Source: Tetragonia tetragonoides (lineage: Eukaryota > Streptophyta > Magnoliopsida > Caryophyllales > Aizoaceae). Taken from it: a DNA stretch of 64,000 nt. The notes beneath the pieces are model-generated. The model did no database searches. It saw nothing but the letters and a program-made list of their open reading frames with translations, and had not been told where the DNA came from. This document shows, piece by piece, positions 1 through 11,628 of the stretch. The first letter of the stretch is position 1. Each line of letters begins with the position of its first letter. The stretch spans positions 48,898,807 through 48,962,806 of the forward strand of contig CM076139.1 in the NCBI GenBank assembly GCA_038025085.1, read 5' to 3'. The position numbers were made by a program, and so were the translations under genes.

Positions 1-946
1 CCATCAAAGATGCTATCGTTGTTAACCTCGGGGATTATCTCTATGTAAGTCTTTTCTCTTTCAACTTTAACGGTTAAGCTAGCTGATATTACATCTCACA
101 AACCTACTTAATATATAAGAGAAATGGTCTAGATAGTATTAAGATTTAAGAAGTAGTAACTATGATAACCAAATGCGAGTTCAATTCTCATAACTAATAA
201 CTTGTGAACTCCTCTTTATTTTCCCAAGTTGTGGGTCCTTATTCCTACTCATATAAATAAATATATTAAATTTAACTAAAAAGTTACAAATTGGATCACT
301 AACTTTCACCAACTAATACTATAGAGGGATTCTCCACCTTTTATAGAATTTGTTAATTAAAATAGTTTGGGCTAACGCAATAGCAGCAATAGTAGAATTC
401 AATTAACATAAAAACTTATTTTAGGCAGCCTTATACATGTAGCGCAATATTTGTGAGTAAAATAATGATGCTTGTGAATTGGATTAATAAAAATAATAAA
501 AAATAAAAATAAAAGATTCTTCTTGATGAAAATTTTATACTTCTGACCGTTTTATGTATGAGACTCCCTCATAAAAGTAGTATTATCCGGTTTTAGCACA
601 AACAATAAAGAGAATGATATGGTTTGTTATATTGTATGAGCAGTACATGAGCAATGGAAGGTTTAAGAGTGCAGATCATCAAGCAATTGTGAACTCAGTA
701 GAGACTCGGTTGTCAATCCCATCATTCGTAAAGCCACAACAAGAGGCAATAGTGTATCCTTTGAATGTAAAGGAAGGAGAGAAGTCATTGTTGGAAGAGC
801 CTATTACATATACTGAGATGTGTAAGTGGCACAGCAGCAACTATCTTGAAATTGTGAGGATTAAGAAAGCAGCTAAGGAGGAAAACTGGTCTCAAGAATT
901 ACTGGACTACAAGCTTAGCCAACTTAAGGCATTAAAGACTTTGTAG
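1..946 (+). CDS. Flavanone 3-hydroxylase-like 2-oxoglutarate dioxygenase, last two exons (partial)
   Basis: The 3' end of a gene that starts outside the window. The penultimate exon ends at 44 at a GTAAGT donor, and the last exon runs 644-946 after a CAG acceptor to a TAG stop. The junction is phase 0. Visible family motifs are VVNLGDYLY before the splice, MSNGRFKSADHQ with the third iron-binding histidine, and RLS, the Arg-x-Ser that contacts 2-oxoglutarate. A tail containing LEEPITYTEM is typical of flavanone 3-hydroxylases, which hydroxylate flavanones to dihydroflavonols in the cytosolic flavonoid pathway. The basic, Lys-rich end also fits that family. The catalytic core lies off the left edge, so the exact substrate cannot be told and an F3H-like paralogue is possible. 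No break is seen in the visible part. The intron of 599 bp shows nothing notable. Confidence 0.8.
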
Positions 947-1495
947 TTTGGTTTGTGATCACACTTCAATCTATGTAGTTACTATATAGTGATGATCACT
1001 ATATAGTAAGCCCCTCCTTAGTTCCGCCACTGCCAGCAGTGTTATGTAATTCTATTCACTTCGTTCGAGAATAATTGTTACTAGTGTGTATCTCGTGCTT
1101 GGCACGTTTTGTTTTCATGTTTTATGGTGGTATAATAATACTTGTCAAAATAAATTTTATGAGAAGAATATGTAAGAAATGATCAAATATGAAGAAATTG
1201 TCGAGTTACAATTTCAATTCTCTTTTAGTTGTAAATTTTCCTTTTATCATTCTTTACCAACACTTAAAATAAAATTAGCATTTAAGAGTAAACCCAGCTA
1301 AAAGTAAAAATTAGAAGAGAGTAATACTTGCCTCTCTTCTTTCAAAAAACTATGGCCTCTCTTTTCTCTCAACTCTTGAAGCTCTATACGATATGAAATC
1401 GGGGCTGTCGTTGGTCATCTATCAGCGATAAGCCCCTCTTTCTACTAGATTTTTTCATTTTTCATTATTATTTGGCTTTTTAAATTGAGTAGGTC
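947..1495. other. Intergenic, no gene seen
   Basis: AT-rich sequence downstream of the dioxygenase. No exon, terminal repeat or recognisable element was found. Confidence 0.5.
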
Positions 1496-1499
1496 AATA

Positions 1500-1645
1500 A
1501 ATTCCGCTCCATTGTGAGGTTTTAATCGCTCCTTTTGGTGAGATTTTGATCAAACCAATTGTGATGTTAATTTGACTCCTTTTGTGAGGTTCATTTTGAC
1601 TCCATTTGTGAGGTTCACTTTGACTCCTTTTGTGATGATTATTTC
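1500..1645 (+). repeat. Short degenerate minisatellite
   Basis: A unit of about 23-27 bp built around TTTGACTCCTTTTGTGAGG recurs about four to five times with drift, clearest between 1568 and 1640. It lies just upstream of a weak coding-like stretch (1669-1968). Confidence 0.6.
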
Positions 1646-1668
1646 TTCATCTTTGGAGGGTTGGTAGT

Positions 1669-2089
1669 TTGTGGTTTATGGAGTACGGTTGGGTGTCCTC
1701 TGCTCGGAGGATTTTCTTCTTGGCTATAGGACATCTTAGTCTCTATTTAATTAGTTCGAAACTGAAGGTAGAACATGAAGTTGATAGTTTGCGGCTTCAG
1801 TTCGTTCGTAACGGTGATATCGCGGATCTTATTCTTCAAGAGGCAGTCTACAATATTAGAGTTATGCATTCATCGAGGCTATGGCAAAGTCTTCCGCAAA
1901 GAGGTTGTGATATGAAAAACAGCGATAAAAAGGAAGCTGTTCGGAATCGTCAAATCTCAAGTGCTTGATAGTCTTTCAATTAGAATGTTTTCTGATGTTT
2001 TAGATCCGTTTATTGTTGAATTTGATATCGTTTGTAGATGCCGTATGGCCTATTATTAATGCTATTTCTATTTTTTCCCTCAAAAAAAA
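1669..2089 (+). pseudogene. Possible LINE RNase H tail
   Basis: A 99-codon frame contains HEVDSLRLQFVRNG followed by a hydrophobic IRV stretch, vaguely like the ETDS region of the RNase H domain at the end of plant L1-type LINEs. The stretch closes with an A-run at about 2082-2089 that could be a poly(A) tail. The acidic residues expected elsewhere in the domain are not evident. It could equally be unrelated non-coding DNA. Confidence 0.25.
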
Positions 2090-2154
2090 GCTAAAAGTAA
2101 AAATTTCAGTATATTAATTGAATAGACTTTTATATAGTTTTACAGACAAGATGT

Positions 2155-2290
2155 TAGCCATGCTGCTCTGGCTACTATTGTCTATATGTTATGGCAAGAC
2201 GCAATACCAGATTGTTTGGTGATGGGAAAAGGTCAGTTGCTCAAATTGTTAGAACAATTCAGGGCTTGGTATGTGCCCCGATATTCCAAA
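2155..2290 (+). pseudogene. LINE fragment, end of the zf-RVT region
   Basis: Two frames join into the pattern that follows the zf-RVT zinc finger in plant LINE ORF2: ATIVYMLW, then RRNTRLFGDGKRSVAQIV and RTIQGL. A single frameshift separates them near 2193. No RT or endonuclease sequence accompanies it, so it is an isolated relic. Confidence 0.55.
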
Positions 2291-2914
2291 AATTTAATGT
2301 GGATAGATAGATAAACATATAGGATTACAATAGGAAATACTGTGGATAGATTACATATATTTGTCTGTTGGTTGAGAGTGTCCAAGAGCACAGTAGATTG
2401 TGTGTTAGGAGAATGTGCATAGGTTATCCCCTATGTTTTTTGGAAAATGGTTAGTCTATCCCCTATGTTGTTGTATTGCTTTGATTACACTTTCTTTGGC
2501 CCAAGGAAAAGAATATACAAGTAGAATTATTCTTTCAAAAATTTAAAAATCAAAATAAAGAAGTAAACATGACTATTTTATACTACCACAGTTTCGGAAA
2601 AAATTCTAACATTTGTTTTTTGAACGTCAAAGTTCACAAACTGTATTTGAAGGTCAAATGTGCATAGGTTATCCCCTATGTTTTATTGCTAGATTGACAC
2701 ATAGGCTTTGACACATAAGCAAATATTAACATGTCATCAAATAGTTTAGATGCATGTAACTTCTATTAGTACTATTTATTTCTTATCTTAATGTCGTAAT
2801 TTCCAATGAAAACTTATTTCACCTATATGTCTATTAAGGAATGTATCTAATAAATTACTACATTAATAAGTCAATAACATAAACATTTAAATATAAAATC
2901 AAATATATCTATAC

Positions 2915-2947
2915 AAAATCGTGCACCGCACGGCCCCATACAACTAG
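2915..2947 (+). mobile_element. Helitron-like 3' terminus
   Basis: A hairpin CGTGC-acc-GCACG is followed after about 14 nt by CTAG (2944-2947). This is the layout of a plant Helitron 3' end. The base after CTAG is A rather than the usual T, and no 5' TC end was assigned. Confidence 0.45.
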
Positions 2948-3093
2948 AATTAAACAGAAAGTAAGAAAGTTGATTTGAGTATAGAAAGGGAGAGGTCCAT
3001 AGATTAGGAATTTGTAGTAAGATGTGACATAGGCGAAAATTTTGTTGTAAGTTTGTACCAATAAAAATGTTTTAGTTATTATAAACACACAAA

Positions 3094-3119
3094 CCGTGCG
3101 TCGCACGGGAATGTACTAG
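3094..3119 (+). mobile_element. Helitron-like 3' terminus
   Basis: A near-perfect hairpin CCGTGCG-t-CGCACGG precedes GAATGTA and CTAG (3116-3119). It is almost identical to the end at 20303-20333, so the two belong to one family. The matching 5' end was not found. Confidence 0.6.
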
Positions 3120-4349
3120 ATATCCATAACAAATATAAAAACATGATTCTAAAAGCAAAGTAATAGATATTCATACAATGTTTGTGCAATGTATGTGCAA
3201 TATATATCTAACAATGTATAGTAATAAAAGAAATAGCACATGATAGCTAAAATATGGATTGTTGCCTAAAACATATTGATGTTGCCAAAATTATATTTCA
3301 AAACGACTATTTCATTGCTAAAAAGAGATTTTCATATATTACAGTATATAATAAAAAAAAAGTACGTAATACAACAACAAAGTGGCATGTTTAATCCAAT
3401 CATTTATAATCCCAATTTCCACTTCTCTTTGACGGTTCAACCCCTTTGGATCGTCGCCTTTTGTTTGCTTCATGTTGAGACGATGTGAACCTTGCAACTT
3501 GTATTTAGAAAACTGATTGATAGAAATAGTGTCAATATTAACTTCATTAAATAATTACATTAAATAAAAAGGTAATTTAAATTAAACACATACCATTATT
3601 TGTTGTGATTGTCACTATCGTCTTTGATAAGTTATCTACAAATCTGTTTAAATTTCCAAATATCGGTGTTAAAAAGATAAAATAATATAGTATAAAATTG
3701 ATTACCTAAGAAAATCAAGAAATAAAAATATATTACCCGCACTACTATATGGATCTCTTAATCCATTTGAGAAGATAATATTTGTCCCAAACCTTGTAAG
3801 GGTTGACTTTAAATCCTACATAAATTAAAGAGAAAAAGTTGTTAAGAATTAATTACATATCCAAAAAATTTATAAAAATTGCAAAATCTTATTCAAAGAG
3901 AAAAATAGTTACAAAAATATAAGAAAGAATAAATATACCTTGCATCCATAACGAGTTCTAACCCAATTGCGACGAGGCGAAATACCATACTCCAACTAAT
4001 AAGTCTCAATATAACATCTAAAATCAAAAGGTTGCAAGGGGAGCATCCACTCGGCATAACGAATTCACTACATAGCTGCAAATTTTAAAAATAAAAACGT
4101 TTTATAGGAGTATATCCGAAGGCAAATAAGCATGTGAATAATCAAAAAGCATAACTGAGAAGATAAAAAAAAAATATTGAGAAATTAAAGTAGAATAGCA
4201 TATAATATATTTTCATTCTAAGGGTGACGTTTAATTGGTTTCTAGAGGATCAGTTGTATTTAGTTCCATTTGGTTGATCATTTTCTTCACTATCAAACGT
4301 AACTATACTATTTAAATATTTTGTACCTGCCACTTCTAGGGTATCACAG

Positions 4350-4500
4350 TACTTTGGTTAATATCGACGTCCATTAAACTTCCATTGCCGAAATCTGTGA
4401 AACGACAGCTTCCAATTTCACACCTTACAGATACAGCATCTGTATTTGTGTAAGGATATCACGAGTTGGGTCTCGATTGGTAATTGCAACACACACAATG
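4350..4500 (-). repeat. Dispersed segment with a second copy near 41.75 kb
   Basis: Read on the minus strand, GACCCAACTCGTGATATC and what follows resembles 41755-41840 of the + strand. One frame reads DAVSVRCEIGS then FTDFGNGSLMDV. It falls between exons of the S28 pseudogene but does not match that family in any way I recognise. It may be a transposon piece. Confidence 0.4.
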
Positions 4501-4898
4501 TTAATCAAGTCGTTAAACCGACTATTGTATTATGCCGCAAAGATATATATTATAGTAGAAGCTAGGGTTTCAGTAAAACAATGAAAAAAAGAAAAGAAAA
4601 TTAAATACAACTCAATAAATCGTAAAGGAAAAAATTAATAGTTAAGAAAACCAAATTAAATATTTTAATGTAAATATGAATATTACATGCAAGTATTGAA
4701 TTTATTAAACAATATATCCAGTCCATTCACTTGTAAGGCTGAGTCATCAATGACATGCCAAGACTGAATGATAGTTGGAATGACACTCAGGATTTCATCT
4801 CCTAAGAAAATCAAGAACGTTTAGTTAATTAAAAAAGGGGAAAAAAAGTATCAATAAATTTATCTACTAAATAATGGAATAACTCTTTAATTATCTTA

Positions 4899-5071
4899 GG
4901 GCCTCTTCGGGGTGGTTGTGAGTTGCAAGTTTTTATTTTTCAAAATATTTTATTTTGGACCTGAAAATTTTACCCCCTTATAGTTGTCTACTTATTTTCT
5001 AAACTAACAATTGAAAACTGGAAACGATAAATTACGGTTTCCAAAAACTTAAAACCACCCCGAACGGGTCT
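4899..5071. mobile_element. Tourist-like MITE, 173 bp
   Basis: Terminal inverted repeats: GGGCCTCTTCGGGGTGGTT on the left, and the reverse complement of AACCACCCCGAACGGGTCT on the right. It is flanked by TTA at 4896-4898 and 5072-5074, the 3-bp TWA duplication of PIF/Harbinger elements. No coding capacity. Confidence 0.8.
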
Positions 5072-5099
5072 TTAGCTACTGTAATTCTTATTTCCTATG

Positions 5100-5245
5100 A
5101 GTCTATGACCATTATGGCAATACAAGACTTGAATTGATAATCTCAAAAAATTTAGTATTAATCTAGTTGTTTTCCATACCATTATTAACATACATTTGAT
5201 GATGTGGTCAGGTGATTAGTGTAGCATTTACAAAGAAAGGAATTG
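5100..5245 (-). repeat. Duplicated intron-like segment (pairs with 8300-8470)
   Basis: About 150 bp containing TTGTTTTCCATACCATTATT matches 8300-8470 in the same orientation, and a shorter inverted match lies near 6370-6440. It sits at the same relative place behind the signal exon of copy B as 8300-8470 does behind the N-terminal exons of copy A, which supports a tandem gene duplication. Confidence 0.55.
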
Positions 5246-5599
5246 TTAATGATGTAGTGTCAATAACCATTTTTGCCAAAGAAAACACAACTGCGGTGCG
5301 TCACACACTACACACACAATTAAATTATTAACATAGATATAATTAGAACACTAGTACATTGCATTCCTCGACAATTAAAGTTCATGGGTTAATACTACTC
5401 CATGTAATGTACTAATAGTATGGGTTTTATTTGCATTATTGAGTTTAGAAGTAGCGTTCTTGTTTTGGGAATACAGGTTTAGGGGCAGGAAGGAGAAACA
5501 CATAGATAATGAAGGCAATGCGGGTAATAACTGTAAAAAGAAAGGTAGCTAGAGCACATTATACAAGTAATTTTCGACACATATTTACTTAGGAAGATA

Positions 5600-7680
5600 G
5601 TAAAAAAAACATTCAAGACGCACGCTACTAATGGTTTAGGTTAAGGAGGAAAGGAGAGTGAGATACAATTTATCTATCATGTGTTATTGTCTCTCTTATC
5701 ACATAAGTTGCCCATATATTGCACATACATTATACGGAGTTTTTTTTACTTTATATTTTAAATCGTGTTTTCTTTTTTATTCTTAGATGAAATTAACTTT
5801 CCGTTTAAAATGATCAAATTTTTATAGTAAGTGGACACAACTAGATTAGTATTGTGTCATTATTTTGATGTCATTAACATTACTTAACTATGGTTCTTGA
5901 GCATCGATCTCCCAATGACCACAACAACGGTTTTCAGCTGGCCAACAACTTAATTTTATTTTTTTTTTTAAAAATACTTTGGTTTTTGACTCTTAATTCT
6001 AGGTGAACCCCATTTCAGTAAAACAATAATTCACATTTCCCAATTCACCTCTCTTCTCACTGATTTTGAAAGAAAATTTTGTTTCTAGAGACAATTATTT
6101 ACTTTATGCTAAATTTTTCATGCTCATAACTAAGTAACAAACATTCATTTATTTGGTTAGAGTATTAAATTTGTTACAACTCCACAAAATTATGTAGTTG
6201 AATGTCGGCCTATGATTTATTATGCTGTGATTATTGTTCATGAATATAATTAATCATAGATTACTCGAACATACACTAACCCTGTCCATAAATCAGGCAG
6301 TAGGGCGAAAATGTTTATTCACGTACACCTCCTTTCTTAATTTGTTAATGCTTACACTGATAAGATCACCTGTTCACAACTTCACATCACATGTATGTTA
6401 ATAATGGTCCCAAGTCTTGTATTACAAGGACAATAGTTATAGCCTATAGGGAATAGCAATTACTGTAGACCAGGTAAGGTAATGGATTATTCCAATTAGT
6501 AGATAAATTCATTGAAACTAATTACTCCTTTCAAGTGTTGTCCAAGTAAGGTCATGAGCGCGCTATTCCAATTAGGGTGCCATGTCACTTGGAATATACG
6601 TTTGTAATACCCTTCGATAAATTTATTTACTGCATACCCCAATACCCAGCACCATTAAAACTCCGTTTAACGAGTTATAACCTGCCATCTTAGGCAGGAA
6701 ATCTAGGTTGTTTTTTAACCCATAAAAAGTCGCAAACCAAATTGACTTAAGAAACAAGACTAAAGTTGAAAGAAACGCAAAAGAAAACCCACTAATTGAA
6801 TTTACCAGTACAATCTACCTACCATTCCTCTATCGCTCTATGTCTCTCATGCATATCCCCTATCATTAAGTGATCTAATTTTTTATTTGTGCAAAATGCT
6901 GATGGATTAATTGAATTGTTTCTAGCTAATTGTATTCTAGACCAAATGTTGTTACAAATGAGTGTGGAAAGAAATGCATTTTTTGGTATAATGCGGTGAG
7001 TTTATTTGAGAAAGTGAGAGGGAATATGGACTGCTGGATGGTGAGATTTGAATTTGGGGTGGAGGGGAATTTGGTTGGGCAAATTAGAACCTTAAATGCC
7101 AAGATTAAAATTGTAACCACTTCTTACGTTTAGAACTCTTCTTCTCTGCATTTAGTAAGACGATAATTACCCCAAACTTGATGGCACCGGAGACAAATAT
7201 TCTCCTTATTTTTCTTTCTTTAATATATGAAGAATAAATTGAGAACCGACGGCAATATTAGAACAAGAGTGGAGATTAGTAATTGAACATGAGACCTTAG
7301 CATGTCGTTCATTGTACAATTAATTATTTCTAGGTGATTTGGGTACACCAACAGCAAAAGTTGGGGCTTGGAAATAAATTTAGGGGGGAAAATCATTAAT
7401 GTGGTCTTTAATGAAGCTTTCTTGAATTGGTCGATTATAATTTTGATGTATAAACTCTAAAATGTGCACTAATTTAGATGTCTAATTCATTAGTGAAGCT
7501 TTTTCCTTGGATGAAAATTTGACAATGAAAAAGTGCTTAAATTAAATAAGGTAAGAAACTTCTTTATGTAGTGGCCGGGTTAAGTAGATATTTTCTTCGC
7601 ATGACGTTTTATGGTTGAAGTATTATTCTTTCACCCTTGAGCTTCAGAGTAAAGAACAGTCTTATTACCACTAACTTTGA
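5600..7680. other. No gene seen
   Basis: AT-rich sequence between the two S28 copies. Only short chance frames occur, for example 6926-7133 open on both strands. No domain, terminal repeat or RNA gene was recognised. Confidence 0.45.
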
Positions 7681-7683
7681 GTA

Positions 7684-8262
7684 ATGTATGTGCAATGTAT
7701 GTGAAAGATACTCTTAACATATTTAGAAGGAATGAAGGATAATTAAAAGTCTCAAAAAAACACTTAATAATTTTACCAATTAGACAGCTCATTGACCCGT
7801 AAAAAATATTAAAAAAAATCTCTTTCAACCCACCTGAAGAAGAACAAAATCACATTAGATAAAAGAGGCTCATATGTCATAAGACTCATAACCCAAGTAG
7901 TGATTCACAATTTATTCAATTGAGAACACAATCAAGTCAAACAAGGTGGTAGAAAGACAAACTAATCAATATGGATGTCTAAAATCTAAATACTCCATTT
8001 GAATATGTTGACAATATTGGCTACGCAATAAGTTCAATGGGTTTGGGCAAGACGTATGTCGGGCCTATAGTGTTGTTTAAGTCCACGAACAGCAAGCGCG
8101 TTTGTGCCGAGCTTACTAGTCGGGTTCTTATAAAGTTACACAAACACTTTATTCATATCCACCCATTTTACGGGTCAGATGGATAGACCCTATAAACTGA
8201 CCCGCCCTTGATAAATTGTAATCTTTAAAAGTATGGAGTACTAAAACAAAAGCCACCCGGGG
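7684..8262. repeat. Dispersed repeat, intact copy
   Basis: About 580 bp beginning AATGTATGTGCAATGTATGT and ending at CCACCCGGGGCCA. A second copy starts at 16932, stops at about 17368, and resumes at about 19380 until 19522, so this copy is the uninterrupted version. The family is not recognised. Confidence 0.7.
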
Positions 8263-8537
8263 CCACGGGTGTTGATGATTCGTATCAATAAATTTTACAA
8301 TGACTATTGTTATGGCAATGCAAGACGTGCTTGAACTAATCATCTCAAAAGTTCTAGAATTCCTCCAGTTGTTTTCCATACCATTATTCATTATTAGCAT
8401 ACATGTGATAGTGATGTAAACCAAGCGGTGATCAATATAATGTAGCATTTACAAAGGAAATTAAGGGGATTGTTTTTGTTTTAATTTGGTATGTAAACAA
8501 AGTAAGAAATTGTAGTAGTATACATAGTATTACTTAC

Positions 8538-10113
8538 TACCGTTGTAAGAGTCTTCGGTAATAATTACCGGCGAATTTGTTGATGAAGTATTATCCTTCA
8601 AACTCAACAAAAGCTCGGCAAAATTGTGTAATGTCTGCTCAGAGGTTAAAAAACCTCCAACGTCAGGATCAGATATGTATTCTCAATCGAGCCTAGAGGC
8701 ACCGATTTGCCATAGAACCGATGCTGATATTTAAAAATAAAATAAAAAAATGTGTTAGCTTGTATTAAGATAAAACTTTTTGATAAATTAAATGAAATTG
8801 AATGAAAATAACAACGGTTTTGCTAACCATTGCCTAAGGGCAAAGGATAAGCTTTATTAATTACTGAAGTATCATCTAAACAATTAATTGCGTTAATTAT
8901 TTGATTTATTAACATGTCAAAAATACCCATAAAATCTCATCTTTTTACCCCTTTTTCTTTACACGGCTCTCTCTCTCTCCTCACCCTTCCCAGGCCCACC
9001 CCAATTCCCAACACACACACACAGACCCTCTCTCTCTACAACTTCTTCACCTTCAGTCTTTCACCCAACAGTCCAACACCACACTTTCCATCCAGCAGCC
9101 ATCACCACTGAAGGACTCTCCGGCTCCGCCGGCATCCACCATCAACCACTTCAACAACCCACTTCTTCTTCTATTTTTCTCTCTCCTCTGGTCACACTAT
9201 CCTATGTTTTTCTCTCTCTCCAGCCACCCACAATCACCGCCACCTGTCGCCGGTCACCACCCACGTCGCCGGAAACCTCCAACTGGCCTCAACCACTACC
9301 CACCGGTTGCACTTTCCACCTTTTTCCAGATCTGTATCATCTATTTTTAATAAATTGGTTGATCTTAGGATAGACTCATTTTACCGTCCTTGATACACTA
9401 TCTCCAACACCACCTAGATTGCAAGACGTTGGACAGAAGATTTTCTTTTTTTTTGGGATATATCGGTGGGGTGACCATGATATTATATCTCACCGGGAGT
9501 TTTGGTGTTCACCGGAAAGTGGAAATGATGTAATGGTGCACACTTGTTCAGCTTCTGGTAAAAGTTAATTATATTTTTTTAATTGTGAGGAGTGAATTTT
9601 TTTGAAAACTGTTAAAAATTAATTAAACAGGTGTATATAGTAAGAAGGGCATCTATGTAAATTTAGCATATGTTATTTAATGATATTTGTGCAAATTTCT
9701 ACATGGAACGGATTATTATGTTCTTAATTATTGCAAATTCCTTCAAAATGCTACATTTAGTGAAGCTTATTCTTTGCCCTTAGAGCAAAGGTTAGCAAAA
9801 TCGAAATAACAAATCACCTCAATGTATAGTACAACGAGAGCTCGTAAGTGGGAAGCGGTCTGATTGATAAGGCCGATATTTCCAACACTGTCTTGTATGG
9901 TCTCTTGACCTCCGAAGAACGCTAAAATTGGCGACCTCGGTCCTCCCCAATTATTAACACTGACAAAATAGCGTTGGTTAAATTGTTTAAAACTACTGGA
10001 TGAAAAACTGGTTTGGTCAAGTTGTTGGGTGAAATAGTGTTCTTGTATTGGGTATATATGACAGTAAAAACAAAAGTGGCTAAAGCACCGTATCCAAGTA
10101 ATCTACAGCACAT
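8538..10113 (-). pseudogene. Serine carboxypeptidase S28-like pseudogene, copy A (N-terminal exons)
   Basis: Exon 1 (10113-9818) starts with a hydrophobic leader (LLGYGALATFVFTVIY). It shifts frame, then reads HYFTQQLD, FNQRYFVSVNNWGG and ILAFFGGQE, ending ALVVLYIE at a GT donor. Exon 2 (8723-8538) begins after CAG with HRFYGKSVPLGS, shifts frame, then gives DPDVGGFLTSEQTL and VIITEDSYNG before a GTAAGT donor. The family has HRYYGKS here and a GGSYGG nucleophile elbow. In this copy the serine remains but the flanking glycines are altered. With two frameshifts it is a pseudogene. Intron 1 (8724-9817) carries a MULE. Downstream exons occur only in copy B. Confidence 0.75.
8815..9803. mobile_element. 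Non-autonomous MULE (possible Pack-MULE), 989 bp
   Basis: Imperfect inverted repeats of about 40 bp: CGGTTTTGCTAACC... on the left and, reverse-complemented, CGATTTTGCTAACC... on the right. It is flanked by the 9-bp duplication AAATAACAA (8806-8814 and 9804-9812), the Mutator signature. No transposase is present. The interior (about 8935-9345) is strikingly C-rich against its AT-rich surroundings, with CTCTCTCT and ACACACACAC runs and CGCCGG motifs, like the 5' leader and first exon of a plant gene. One frame is open from 8914 to 9111 but ends in low-complexity residues. Confidence 0.8.
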
Positions 10114-10321
10114 GTTTACTTAGGAGATGGTAAAAAAGGGAAATAGATGGTAAAAAAGGGAAATAGATGTTTCAAATTAAAAGACGTTACACTCGTCAGG
10201 CCACTATTGTGCCAGTCTCCGTAAGCAGATTAAGGAGATGGAGCGAGAGTGGAAAGAGAGTGGAAAGAGAGTGGAAAGTTTAAGACTTGAAACAACATGA
10301 GGATAAAGCTAATGAGGATAA

Positions 10322-10618
10322 GGCTCCGTTTGATTCACCTGGATAAAACTGATCTAAACTGAACTGATCTGAAATGAACTAAACTGAACTGATCTGATTT
10401 TTTAAACTTGACCGTTAACCATTTAAAATTCGTTCAAACATAGTCAATATTGGACTCATTTGAAAGTATGCTTTGAGATCTTTCCGGTGACATAATTTTC
10501 ATCATGAAATTATTTCGGAATAAAAAGTTATATAAGTAATAAAGTTACACATGAACTGAACTGAACTGGACTGAACTGAACTGAATTTAAATAAAATTAA
10601 GGTGAATCAAACAGAGCC
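10322..10618. mobile_element. Tourist-like MITE, 297 bp
   Basis: 19-bp inverted repeats GGCTCCGTTTGATTCACCT with one mismatch, flanked by TAA (10319-10321 and 10619-10621). The interior holds many copies of the pentamer CTGAA/GAACT. It splits an older local direct repeat, AAGTTTAAGACTTGAA, present on both sides. Confidence 0.88.
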
Positions 10619-10826
10619 TAAAAATCTAATGATATTGTAGAAATTAAAGTTTAAGACTTGAAGCATTATGATGATAAAGCTAATGATATTGTGGAAAGAG
10701 TTACTATATATGTATATGTAAGTAGCAAGTTCTCGCAAGCAATATGAGGATAAACGTTCATATGAAGACAATGAATATATACTCTTAATGATATTGTGAA
10801 AATGCATTAGGCAGAGTTCAGATTAA

Positions 10827-11350
10827 TTTTCTTCGTGTGGTACTATGGGACATAGAACAGAGGACTGTGATAACTTCAAAGACACTAAGGAGATGCAAAC
10901 CCAATCTGAAGCTATGGAAGTTGGAAATCCTCTTGTGAACCCAGCCATTCCAAGTCAACCATATGGTGAGTGGATGTATGTCAAGAAATCTCCACGGGAA
11001 AAAAAAAACCACCAAAAAATGATCCGAAATCTAGAGCTACGGCAAAAAATTCGGGCCAACAACCAGGGCCAACTTAGGCTCAACAACAGCAGCGGGGAGA
11101 AGGGTCTAGATTCGATGTACTAGCTAGTTTGGAAGGGGAGCCCGTGAATCAAGGCGAGAATATTGCGGTAGAGAACCGAGATAATCTTGTAAATGCTCAC
11201 GCGGGAAATTCAAATGAAGCAAATTCCTCTATGGAAATTTCTCAAGGCGATTTTAACGGAGTCAATGAAGCGGAAGTTAGGGAAGTTAATTTTGAAAATC
11301 AGGAAACAATCAACAAGGAAGATTCTGTGATGGAAGAGGAAATAAATTAG
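10827..11350 (+). pseudogene. LINE ORF1 (gag-like) C-terminal remnant
   Basis: Begins in a CCHC zinc knuckle, CGTMGHRTEDC. The first cysteine position is a phenylalanine codon (TTT where TGT is expected), and a TAA lies just upstream. After it come YGEWMYVKKSPR and, after a frameshift, a long acidic Asn/Glu-rich tail (11129-11350) typical of plant LINE ORF1. It would be an RNA-binding chaperone in an active element. Here it is broken. Confidence 0.7.
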
Positions 11351-11628
11351 GAGAGCTTAGCGGAGAATTTGGAGGCAATTAGATTAAGGGAAAAAGTTGA
11401 TGGTGAAATACTTTGCCAACTCACAAAATCAAACCCCTAAGCAAACACAATCACCACATAATCCTACCCCAAGTCCATTACCAAGCCAACAAAACAACCA
11501 CAAAAAGCCTTCCCACGCCCAATTCCAAGCAACCAGAATCCTCACAAGGCAAACAGATTTCCTAACAAGAGAAAACAAGAATCCCAACACAATTTTCCCC
11601 TCCTTATTCGCATATTCATCACCTTACC

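Larger units (their letters stand above)
3339..5582 (-). pseudogene. Serine carboxypeptidase S28 (Pro-X carboxypeptidase-like) pseudogene, copy B
   Basis: Exon-like segments on the minus strand, in order. 5582-5451: signal-peptide exon, homologous to exon 1 of copy A, with an in-frame TAA at codon 8. About 4800-4685: IIQSWHVIDDSALQVNGL. 4075-3939: CSEFVMPSG, a frameshift, then YGISPRRNWVRTRYG. 3815-3737: DLKSTLTRFGTNIIFSNGL then RDPYSS, the catalytic Asp region. 3643-3594: DNLSKTIVTITTNN. 3490-3339: GSHRL (catalytic His region), then RQREVEIGIINDWI and a TAA stop. S28 peptidases cleave C-terminal residues after proline in lysosome, vacuole or wall. Several exons keep GT-AG borders. The catalytic-serine exon is missing and frames are broken, so no product is expected. 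A MITE sits at 4899-5071. Confidence 0.75.
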
